From: Dehalococcoidia bacterium
Lineage (GTDB): Bacteria > Chloroflexota > Dehalococcoidia > UBA6926
DNA length: 44,851 nucleotides
NCBI GenBank assembly: GCA_009841045.1
Contig: VXMO01000053.1
Location: 1-44,851 of the forward strand
Reading direction: 5' to 3'
The notes under the pieces are model-generated. The model did not search any database and was not told the DNA's origin. It saw only the letters and a program-made list of their open reading frames with translations. This document shows positions 17,713-23,953 of the stretch, in pieces. Made by a program: the position numbers and the translations under genes. Position 1 is the stretch's first letter. Each line of letters starts with the position of its first letter.

Positions 17713-18726
17713 ATGAAGGCACTCGTCTTCGAGGAGTATGGGGGTCCGGAAGTCCTCCAATGGAAGGACATCGACGATCCCAAGGCTGGGCCGAATGACG
17801 TCGTCATTGAAGTTAAGGCAACAGCTATCAATTACAACGATGTTTGGGGACGCCGCGGCGCTCCTATGGAAGTGGAATTGCCCCACATCTCCGGTAGCGA
17901 CGCATCCGGTGTTGTCGTGGACAAGGGCAGTGAAGTCACGAGTCATTCCATTGGGGATGAGGTTGTCGTGCACTGCGGCCGCCCGGCTTTCAATAACCGC
18001 ACGGGGCAGGAATGCAACATCTGGGGCTATGACTGGCCCGCGCTTGACGGTGCCCATGGTCAATATGTGAGAGTGCCGGCAGAGAACGCCGTCCCCAAGC
18101 CCACCAACCTCACTCATGAAGAAGCGGCCTCATTCCCGCTTGTCCTCGTCACCACATGGCGCAAGCTGGTTGAAAAGGCTCCCGTCAAACCCGGCGACCA
18201 TGTCCTGATCTGGGGCGCGGCGGGCGGCCTGGGTGTCATGGCGATCCAGATTGCCAGGTTGTTCCAGGCACACCCAATCGCTGTTGCCTCGAGCGACGAA
18301 AAACTGGAGTTGTGCAAGGATCTCGGCGCGGAGTTCCTGATAAATCGCAAGACGCAGGATGTCCGACAAGAGATGCGCAACATCGTGGGGCGGCGCGGCG
18401 CTGAGGTAGTATTCGAGCATCCCGGTCAGGCCACCATGGGCCTGAGCGTCCAACTCTGCAGTTGGGGCGGCACTGTTGTCACCAGTGGCGCAACCAGCGG
18501 CTACGACGCCAACATTGACCTCCGTCACATCTTCTTCCGACAGGTCAAGCTGGTTGGTTCCACACTGGGCACGGTCCATCAGCTGCAGGATGCGCTGGAC
18601 CAGGTGCAGGCGGGCCACATCAAGCCTGTCATCGACCGCGTCCTGCCGATGAAGGACGCTGGGCAGGGACAGACATTGCTTGAGACTGAAGAGGTCGCCG
18701 GCAAGGTCATCCTCGTACCGGACTAG
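17713..18726 (+). CDS. Crotonyl-CoA reductase-like MDR dehydrogenase
   Basis: A 337-residue zinc-independent medium-chain reductase. Several segments resemble crotonyl-CoA carboxylase/reductase: AINYNDVW (38-45), PHISGSDASGVV (57-68), GDEVVVHC (81-88), NIWGYDWP (102-109), LIWGAAGGLG (165-174, NADPH binding), FEHPGQAT (234-241). It is about 90 residues shorter than typical Ccr. Compared with the four CO2-pocket residues described for Kitasatospora Ccr (recalled from the literature), the NYN asparagine is kept, Phe-Glu is Tyr106-Asp107, and the His of the GSHFA segment is Thr284 in GSTLG. A simple enoyl-CoA reductase is therefore more likely than a carboxylase. It ends the crotonase operon and is followed by a terminator. 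Confidence 0.82.
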   Translation: MKALVFEEYGGPEVLQWKDIDDPKAGPNDVVIEVKATAINYNDVWGRRGAPMEVELPHISGSDASGVVVDKGSEVTSHSIGDEVVVHCGRPAFNNRTGQECNIWGYDWPALDGAHGQYVRVPAENAVPKPTNLTHEEAASFPLVLVTTWRKLVEKAPVKPGDHVLIWGAAGGLGVMAIQIARLFQAHPIAVASSDEKLELCKDLGAEFLINRKTQDVRQEMRNIVGRRGAEVVFEHPGQATMGLSVQLCSWGGTVVTSGATSGYDANIDLRHIFFRQVKLVGSTLGTVHQLQDALDQVQAGHIKPVIDRVLPMKDAGQGQTLLETEEVAGKVILVPD

Positions 18727-18750
18727 ACTGCCACGAACGAAACAGTAGGC

Positions 18751-18784
18751 AAAGGGGGCGCCCCGTGGGACGCCCCCTTTTATT
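18751..18784 (+). terminator. Rho-independent terminator of the acyl-CoA operon
   Basis: Perfect 10-bp stem, AAAGGGGGCG with CGCCCCCTTT, loop of 10 bases, followed by a T-rich tract. It lies 25 bases after the reductase stop codon. Confidence 0.93.
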
Positions 18785-18818
18785 TCCCACGCGCGGGCGA
18801 GAATGAGAAACTGGGCGC

Positions 18819-19559
18819 ATGACTCGTCCTGATAAGCTAATCCGCGCCATCGTCCTGATTGATGGTCTTGACCCGCGTGCTGTCTTGCCAGCTGCCGGCC
18901 CACATCCCGCATTCAGGGACGTGAACGGCACGCCCGCCGCCGATCTGCTTCTTCGACATCTCGCAAGACAGGGAATAGCCGAGGTCTGGCTCGTTTCACG
19001 CGCTTTGCCCGGCATGGTCGTTCACTACTTTGGCGACGGAAGCCGGTGGGGAGTCAATGCGACACATATCCGTCAGGATGGCGCGCCCGGCTCAGGCGGC
19101 GCGCTTATGGCCGCCCGCCAACAGATAACAGAATCAACACTCGTGATTGACGGCGCTCTTGTCACGGATTTCCAACTCGCCGCCATGCACGATGTGCACC
19201 GTTCCATGGACACAGACCTCACCATGTGCGTTTCCAATGAAGTCAATGAAACTGCCGGATTGCCCCGCGCCCGGATGGACTCCTCTTCTCGTCTCGTGCA
19301 CGAAATACTGGTTTCTCCACCGTTCGCGGAAGACGAGAACATCCTTTGTGGAATCGGTATCTACATCATCGAACCCGAGGCAGTTAAACCCTTGCAAGAG
19401 GCAGGAGTGAACGCGGATTGGGTAACGGATATCCTTCCAGCGCTGGCCCAGCAGGGTCGTGTCCGTGGATGGCAAGCTGAATCAGGTACCAGGTTCCATC
19501 TCCCACGCCGTGCCCGCGTAATGCACTCTCAGAGCGGCCGCGCGCTCCCCTCAATCTGA
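18819..19559 (+). CDS. Divergent sugar-nucleotidyltransferase-like protein
   Basis: A 246-residue protein with the order of elements of the NTP_transferase family: an N-terminal strand (RAIVLIDGLDPRAVLP), PAADLLLRHLARQGIAEVWLVS, then PGSGGALMAARQQI and TLVIDGALVTDF, and late ILCGIGIYIIEPEA. The N-terminal nucleotide-binding loop that normally reads LAAGxGTRLxPLT is replaced by IDGLDPRAVLPAAG, and the acidic metal site is VIDGALVTD. It may have lost catalysis or changed substrate. It begins 35 bases after the operon terminator, so it has its own promoter. No glycan cluster surrounds it. Confidence 0.65.
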   Translation: MTRPDKLIRAIVLIDGLDPRAVLPAAGPHPAFRDVNGTPAADLLLRHLARQGIAEVWLVSRALPGMVVHYFGDGSRWGVNATHIRQDGAPGSGGALMAARQQITESTLVIDGALVTDFQLAAMHDVHRSMDTDLTMCVSNEVNETAGLPRARMDSSSRLVHEILVSPPFAEDENILCGIGIYIIEPEAVKPLQEAGVNADWVTDILPALAQQGRVRGWQAESGTRFHLPRRARVMHSQSGRALPSI

Positions 19560-19571
19560 ACGTCTGACTGA

Positions 19572-19600
19572 TTGACCAATGGCCTAATCGGGCTTATAAT
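19572..19600 (+). promoter_or_regulatory. Near-consensus sigma-70 promoter for the surface-protein gene
   Basis: TTGACC, a 17-base spacer and TATAAT. The leader to the ATG at 19725 is about 115 bases and contains a GTTCAAA/TTTGAAC inverted repeat (19610-19641) and a TGACCC/GGGTCA hairpin (19647-19663). Confidence 0.8.
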
Positions 19601-19724
19601 CTAAAACTGGTTCAAAACAAATTTCTAAATCTGCTTTGAACACTGGTGACCCTTGGAGGGTCAAGGCGCGGGATACGGGAGCAGTTGAGATAGTGGGCTA
19701 CGGCCCAAAGAGGAGTAGTGTGTC

Positions 19725-20501
19725 ATGCCATGGACGCATGCGGGCGTAAGCAGACGCCTGAAGTTGCTCGGCGTGCTGGGAATCGTTGGTGGACTGCTGT
19801 TTGCCTCCATTACCGTCGCCCTGGCGCAAGAGACCCCGGGAGGCGAAGAAGAGGACACCGGCGTCACCGCTAATTTCGAATACGACGCAGGGGTCACCCT
19901 GGACATCCCGCGTGAGTTTTTCCCCGGCTTTGATGCGGCGGGATCCCTTATGGTTCAGCCTCGGGCGCTGCAACTGGATGGCAATGAGATGCCGTCGGCC
20001 TCCATCACCATTGCGCCGCTTGAGCTGGAAGAAAGCCAGACGATGCCCACGCTGATTGCTCCAAATCCGAGCAAGCCGAGCGGCAGCACCGCAGAGTACC
20101 TGCGCCGGGCCGTTACCGTGTCCGTCACCATTGACGGCCAGGATGCGAGCGACACAGCCCGCTTCAACCCCACCATGATGCTCAATCTGGACTTGACGGA
20201 TGCCGAATGGGAAGAGGCGGACAATGATCCGGATGCGTTCGTCGTTCGCGCCTGGGATGCCGGCAGGAATATGTGGTTGACTGTTGAAACATCTACAAAC
20301 CCGTTCGATATGGTTGTTACGGCCAAGGTCGCCCGGGCCGGTCAGTTCGCCCTGTTTAGGGAGGAACCGCCGCCGCCTATCCAGGGTGGAGACGTGGCGC
20401 TGAGTTCCATGACACTGTTCTTCATCGCCATGCTCGGTCTCTCACTGGTCGTTGGTGGCGCGATGGTGGCATTTGGCAAGGTTGGTCGCCGCACCAGCTG
20501 A
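19725..20501 (+). CDS. Secreted protein with C-terminal membrane anchor
   Basis: A 258-residue protein. Residues 1-34 form a signal peptide (RRLK, then a hydrophobic stretch ending ASITVALA, cut before QE). The mature part is an acidic, probably beta-rich ectodomain with IPREFFPGFDAAG near 65 and two threonine- and valine-rich strands near 130-140. A PPPPIQGGD linker near 220 leads to one hydrophobic helix (229-250) and a short basic tail. It is likely displayed on the outer face of the membrane. The strong promoter suggests high expression. A similar outline is seen in bacterial surface proteins of unknown role; no known domain is recognised. Confidence 0.7.
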   Translation: MPWTHAGVSRRLKLLGVLGIVGGLLFASITVALAQETPGGEEEDTGVTANFEYDAGVTLDIPREFFPGFDAAGSLMVQPRALQLDGNEMPSASITIAPLELEESQTMPTLIAPNPSKPSGSTAEYLRRAVTVSVTIDGQDASDTARFNPTMMLNLDLTDAEWEEADNDPDAFVVRAWDAGRNMWLTVETSTNPFDMVVTAKVARAGQFALFREEPPPPIQGGDVALSSMTLFFIAMLGLSLVVGGAMVAFGKVGRRTS

Positions 20502-20521
20502 AAATCGACACCTAGGGACTC

Positions 20522-20559
20522 ACGGGGCGTGGAGGACCGCCCGGCCTTCCACGCCCCGT
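20522..20559 (+). terminator. Strong hairpin after the surface-protein gene
   Basis: Perfect 12-bp stem ACGGGGCGTGGA with TCCACGCCCCGT, loop of 14 bases, 21 bases after the stop codon. The following T-tract is weak, so termination is likely but not certain. Confidence 0.7.
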
Positions 20560-20576
20560 TCCGCTATTGTGGATAG

Positions 20577-21029
20577 GTGCAAACCGATTCCACTTCAGTT
20601 ATTCGTGTCGTCCTGCTTCGTGAAGGAGCCAGACTCCCGCTCCGCGCTACCTCAGGCTCGACGGGCTATGACATTTATGCCTGCCTCCCGGATGGAGAAG
20701 AAGAGATCATCGTTGGTCCCGACCCGACCTTAATCCCAACCGGCATTGCCCTTGAGTTCCCTCCAACTCTTGATGTCCAGGTTCGTCCACGCTCCGGTCT
20801 CAGCAGCAGGGGAGTGATGGGTACTGTCGGAACCATCGACAGCGACTATCGGGGAGAGGTCTTCGTCACCCTGTACACCGTGGGAAACCGCCCGCCCCAC
20901 GTTGCCCGCAGTGGCGACAGAATCGCGCAACTGATCGTCGGACTCCGCGCCGATGTTTCACTGGAAATCGCGGAAAGCCTTGGGGACACCGAACGGGGCG
21001 GTGGTGGACACGGCTCTACTGGCAGTTAA
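20577..21029 (+). CDS. dut: Deoxyuridine 5'-triphosphate nucleotidohydrolase
   Basis: Trimeric dUTPase that converts dUTP to dUMP and pyrophosphate, keeping uracil out of DNA. All five motifs are in the 150 residues: I GSTGYDIYA (27-35), II RPRSGLSSRG (70-79), III GTIDSDYRGE (85-94, with the catalytic Asp88), IV GDRIAQLIVG (113-122), V RGGGGHGSTG (140-149). In motif V the usual Phe that stacks on the uracil is His145. Translation starts at GTG 20577 in a very short gap after the terminator hairpin. Confidence 0.93.
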   Translation: MQTDSTSVIRVVLLREGARLPLRATSGSTGYDIYACLPDGEEEIIVGPDPTLIPTGIALEFPPTLDVQVRPRSGLSSRGVMGTVGTIDSDYRGEVFVTLYTVGNRPPHVARSGDRIAQLIVGLRADVSLEIAESLGDTERGGGGHGSTGS

Positions 21030-21059
21030 GACTCCTACTGGGAGTTCCTCACCGCCTGT

Positions 21060-21075
21060 CCTGAGCCTGTCGAAG
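21060..21075 (+). repeat. Dispersed repeat CCTGAGCCTGTCGAAG, family B, copy 1
   Basis: The same 16 bases occur at 22571, and a variant at 42605. Here it lies in the 57-bp gap between the convergent dut and rhodanese genes. Confidence 0.6.
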
Positions 21076-21086
21076 CACGAACGCCC

Positions 21087-21917
21087 TCACACCTCAAGCG
21101 GCGTATCGTCCCGGTTCGCCCACTCCCGCATGGAACCGTCATAGTTCCGCGTGCTTTCGTAGCCAACCAGCCGCATAACAAATACTCCGTGCGCCGCACG
21201 GATGCCGCCCTGTCAATACGTGTACACGTTCTTGTCCGGTGTGATGCCGTGTTCTGAAAGTAGCTGGCGTATCTCGGACGCCGACTTGAACCGATGCGTT
21301 TCGCGATCCATCAGGTTGAGCCACTCAAGGTGAACAGCCCCCGGAATATGCCCGGCCCGCGCATTGGCGCGGTTGTTGGAGCCGTCCCACTCACCATCGG
21401 TGCGCACGTCCCAGACGACGGAATCTTCTAGGGTGCATGCCTCTTTCAACTCGTCGACTTTCACGAGCATTGAATCGTCAAAGTTGGGGGTGAACGTCAC
21501 GCCCTCCGCCCGCGCCGGTCGCTGGAAACTGATGGTGTGGCCGCCTGTGACCCAACCCCGCCAGCCGCCGTTCAACACCCGCGCGTTCCGGTGCCCGTAC
21601 GTGTTGAGCACCCACCACATGCGGGCTGCCGTGACACTCTGTGCGTTGTCGTAAGAGATCACAGTTGTGTCATCACCGATCCCCAGCCCCTCGCACATCT
21701 CTTTGAACTGTGAGGGAGTCATCATCAGCGTGCGATTCGTGTCAGGGTCTTTCACGAAGTTGTCAGGAATGAGGACCGCGCCCGGGATATGGCCCCTGTT
21801 GTAGCCTGCGTCCACGTCGCAGTCCACAACAACAACGTTGTCATCATTCAAATGCTCTGCCAGCCAATCCGCCTCAACCAGGTACTCTGGATGGGCATAG
21901 TCCTCGGTAGTCATCAT
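21087..21917 (-). CDS. Selenocysteine-containing rhodanese (TGA at the catalytic Cys)
   Basis: A two-domain sulfurtransferase of 276 residues if the in-frame TGA at 21213-21215 is read as selenocysteine (Sec235). The N-terminal domain (residues 10-140) carries GHIPGAVLIPD and an aspartate (VISYDNAQS) where a cysteine would be, as in inactive N-terminal rhodanese domains. The C-terminal domain has VWDVRTDGEWDG, AGHIPGAVHLEW and the active-site loop NVYTY-Sec-QGGIRAAH. After the TGA the frame stays open for 41 codons with conserved rhodanese residues (RLVGYES, NYDGSMREWANRDDTPLEV) and then ends at TGA 21087-21089. ATG 21917, or the adjacent ATG 21914, is preceded by an AGGGAGGGAGGG run. A standard caller would stop at Tyr234. 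A nonsense mutation is the alternative, but the hairpin just downstream argues against it. Confidence 0.88.
21186..21202 (-). promoter_or_regulatory. Candidate bacterial SECIS hairpin
   Basis: Perfect 7-bp stem TCCGTGC / GCACGGA with loop GGC, inside the coding sequence on the minus strand. Seventeen bases separate the TGA from the loop, and the first loop base is G, both within the published bacterial SECIS rules (stem of at least four pairs, loop 3-14, G in the first two loop positions, 16-37 bases from UGA to loop). Confidence 0.78.
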
Positions 21918-21935
21918 TCCCTCCCTCCCTCTATG

Positions 21936-21941
21936 TAGAAT
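21936..21941 (+). promoter_or_regulatory. Possible -10 box TAGAAT before the molybdoenzyme gene
   Basis: TAGAAT ends six bases before ATG 21948, and no Shine-Dalgarno is seen on this strand, suggesting leaderless translation. The whole divergent gap to the rhodanese ATG is only 30 bases. Confidence 0.35.
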
Positions 21942-21947
21942 AGCCGT

Positions 21948-22559
21948 ATGAGCATTCTCGACAAGGCGCAGCGGATATTTGGCGGCGCAACGGCCGTGGA
22001 TAAGGACCGTGTCCCGCCCGGCCAGACCGTCACGCAGAAGTTCCCCGTACTCTCCTACGGGCAGATCCCTCAGATTGACCTCAAAACGTGGACATTTGAG
22101 GTCATCGGCCTCGTCGACAACCCGGTTCGCCTCACGTGGGAGCAATTCCTCACTCGCGCGAACGATGCCGTCACTGCGGATTTTCACTGTGTGACGGGAT
22201 GGTCACGACTCGACAACCGGTGGGAGGGCGTCTTTGTCCGAGACTTATTCGATGAGGCCCGCATCCGCCCAACCGCCACGCATGTCATGGCCCACTGCTA
22301 TGGTGGCTACACCACGAACATTCCACTAGCAGCGCTCCTGAATCCCGATGTCCTGATCGCCCATCGGCACGACGGTATGCCGTTGGAACCCGAACACGGC
22401 GGCCCAGCCCGTCTCATCGTGCCTGACCGTTACGCATACAAGAGCGCCAAGTGGATCAAGGCGCTGGAACTCATGCCGGAAAACAAGCGCGGCTTCTGGG
22501 AACTTCACGGCTACAACGCCAACGGAGATCCGTGGAAAGTGGAGCGCTACGACTTCTAG
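21948..22559 (+). CDS. Sulfite-oxidase-fold molybdopterin oxidoreductase
   Basis: A 203-residue single-domain member of the sulfite oxidase superfamily (Oxidored_molyb), of the short YuiH-like type. Cys81 in ADFHCVTGWS is the expected thiolate ligand to molybdenum. Other family landmarks are WEGVFVRDLFDEA, GGYTTNIPLAAL, PLEPEHGGPARLIVP and YKSAKWIKALEL. There is no signal peptide or twin-arginine motif, so it is probably cytoplasmic, and no dimerisation or haem domain is present. The substrate is not established; sulfite or another sulfur oxyanion is suggested by the divergent rhodanese gene, 30 bp away, and this is inference. Confidence 0.85.
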   Translation: MSILDKAQRIFGGATAVDKDRVPPGQTVTQKFPVLSYGQIPQIDLKTWTFEVIGLVDNPVRLTWEQFLTRANDAVTADFHCVTGWSRLDNRWEGVFVRDLFDEARIRPTATHVMAHCYGGYTTNIPLAALLNPDVLIAHRHDGMPLEPEHGGPARLIVPDRYAYKSAKWIKALELMPENKRGFWELHGYNANGDPWKVERYDF

Positions 22560-22570
22560 CTCCCGTTCAC

Positions 22571-22588
22571 CCTGAGCCTGTCGAAGGG
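22571..22588 (+). repeat. Dispersed repeat CCTGAGCCTGTCGAAGGG, family B, copy 2
   Basis: Shares the 16-base core with 21060. It lies in the 69-bp gap between the convergent molybdoenzyme and folB genes. Confidence 0.6.
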
Positions 22589-22601
22589 TGAGACTTCCCC
22601 C

Positions 22602-22626
22602 CTCATTCCGGCGAAAGCGGGAACCC
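22602..22626 (+). repeat. Dispersed repeat, family C (dRS3-like), degenerate copy
   Basis: CTCATTCCGGCGAAAGCGGG followed by AACCC; the same core as the perfect copy at 30326, but the arms no longer pair completely. Confidence 0.45.
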
Positions 22627-22628
22627 TC

Positions 22629-23003
22629 TCACCGACGCCGCGTCATCTCTACCCAGGCGCTGTCCAGCGTTCCCCTGATGGGCACGGACGGCTTGCTGAC
22701 ACGGATGCGCACCGCGTCGATAGGGAGTTCGTCAAGAAGCCGCTGGGCTGATTCCTCCGCAAGGCTCTCCAACAGTGCGTGCGGCGGCCCCTCCACCACT
22801 CCCTGCACGATTTCAAACGCCCGACCGTAGTCCGCTGTGTCGGAAAGATCATCGGAATGTCCCGCGACAGACAGATCCATGACCATCTCAAGATCGACGA
22901 CAAATCGCTGCCCGACGGCCTGCTCCTCAGCAGTCGCGCCATGATGCCCGTAGAAGACCATGCCTGCTAGGCCGATGAGGTCCTGTGGCTCGTATTCGTT
23001 CAT
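22629..23003 (-). CDS. folB: Dihydroneopterin aldolase
   Basis: Converts 7,8-dihydroneopterin to 6-hydroxymethyl-7,8-dihydropterin and glycolaldehyde in folate synthesis. The 124-residue protein has the family pattern: GMVFYGHHGATAEEQAVGQRFVVDLEM, then DDLSDTADYGRAFEIV with the conserved Tyr, LLESLAEESAQRLL with the pterin-binding Glu, and VRIRVSKPSVPI with the catalytic Lys. It follows the rhomboid gene by 21 bases on the same strand and is likely cotranscribed. No other de novo folate genes are close; folD is at 39 kb. Confidence 0.9.
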   Translation of the reverse strand: MNEYEPQDLIGLAGMVFYGHHGATAEEQAVGQRFVVDLEMVMDLSVAGHSDDLSDTADYGRAFEIVQGVVEGPPHALLESLAEESAQRLLDELPIDAVRIRVSKPSVPIRGTLDSAWVEMTRRR

Positions 23004-23024
23004 CGCCGTTCGCCCCCTGAAACG

Positions 23025-23846
23025 CTAACGACGTCGATAGGGTGGATACCGCGGCGGCTCATAGTAGTCGTCATCGTCATCATCGTACTGGTACGACATC
23101 CGCCGGTACGCCTCGTACCTGTTCGGCTGCCATACCTTTTCCCGCTTCAGGATGCGCCATCCTGCAACGATCCCCGCGCCCGCGACAAAGCCGCCCACGT
23201 GCGCCCAATAGGCTACGCCTCCGCCCTCACCGGCCACGACAAGCCCACCGACGCCGCTGAATAGCTGAATCACCATCCACATGACCAGCAGCCAGACCGC
23301 GGGTATCTCCATTACCGTGATGAGTCCCATCATGAACAGCGTTCGAACCCTGCGGCGTGGGAACAGCAGCAGGTACGCGCCAAGCACCCCCGCAATCGCC
23401 CCACTCGCGCCGATGGCCGGAATCGTGCTGTCCCAGTTGAACAAGATGTGTGTAGCGGACGCAAGAACGCCCGTCGCCAGGTAGAACGCGAGAAATCCCA
23501 CGCGCCCGAAATGGTGCTCAAGGTTGTCCCCAAACACCCACAGGAACACCATGTTGCCCAGGATGTGCGCCCAGCCGCCGTGCAGGAACATCGACGTAAA
23601 CAGCGTCATCCACGACGGGACGAGGGGCGCAATGGCGGCGTATTCAGGCAGCGACATGATCTGGTCGAAAAGCTCTCCGTGCGTGAATTCATAGGGCACT
23701 ACGCCAAAGCGGAACTGGAATATCGCCCGCTGCTCAGGGTCGAGGATGATTGTGTACAGGAACGCGAGAGCATTGATGACAATCAGCGTGATGGTCAGCC
23801 ACGCTGTGCCATGCCGCTCGCCGGCACTGTCTGAAAGAGGGATCAT
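23025..23846 (-). CDS. Rhomboid-family intramembrane serine protease
   Basis: A 273-residue protein with about six membrane helices. The catalytic serine is in GASGAIAGVLGAY (near residue 146) and the histidine in YWAHVGGFVAG (near 217). The HGGWAHILGNMVFLWVFG loop and helix are also conserved, including the structural HxxxN arrangement. The C-terminal 40 residues are a cytoplasmic tail rich in Tyr, Asp and Arg (YQYDDDDDDYYEPP). It cleaves membrane proteins within the bilayer; no substrate can be proposed. folB follows directly. Confidence 0.9.
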   Translation of the reverse strand: MIPLSDSAGERHGTAWLTITLIVINALAFLYTIILDPEQRAIFQFRFGVVPYEFTHGELFDQIMSLPEYAAIAPLVPSWMTLFTSMFLHGGWAHILGNMVFLWVFGDNLEHHFGRVGFLAFYLATGVLASATHILFNWDSTIPAIGASGAIAGVLGAYLLLFPRRRVRTLFMMGLITVMEIPAVWLLVMWMVIQLFSGVGGLVVAGEGGGVAYWAHVGGFVAGAGIVAGWRILKREKVWQPNRYEAYRRMSYQYDDDDDDYYEPPRYPPYRRR

Positions 23847-23953
23847 GGCCGCTCCGCGCCGCCGTCACTGCCGCGCGTTAGCGCCCGCCCCGCGTCTACA
23901 ATGAATCTCTGTGCGCCAGGACGCATGACTCTAATGATGGAAGGCATATACGT

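Noticed and set aside
21213-21917. Reading the rhodanese as a pseudogene with a nonsense codon
   Set aside because: The stop replaces exactly the catalytic Cys, the downstream frame is conserved to its normal end, and a SECIS-like hairpin follows; kept only as the alternative.
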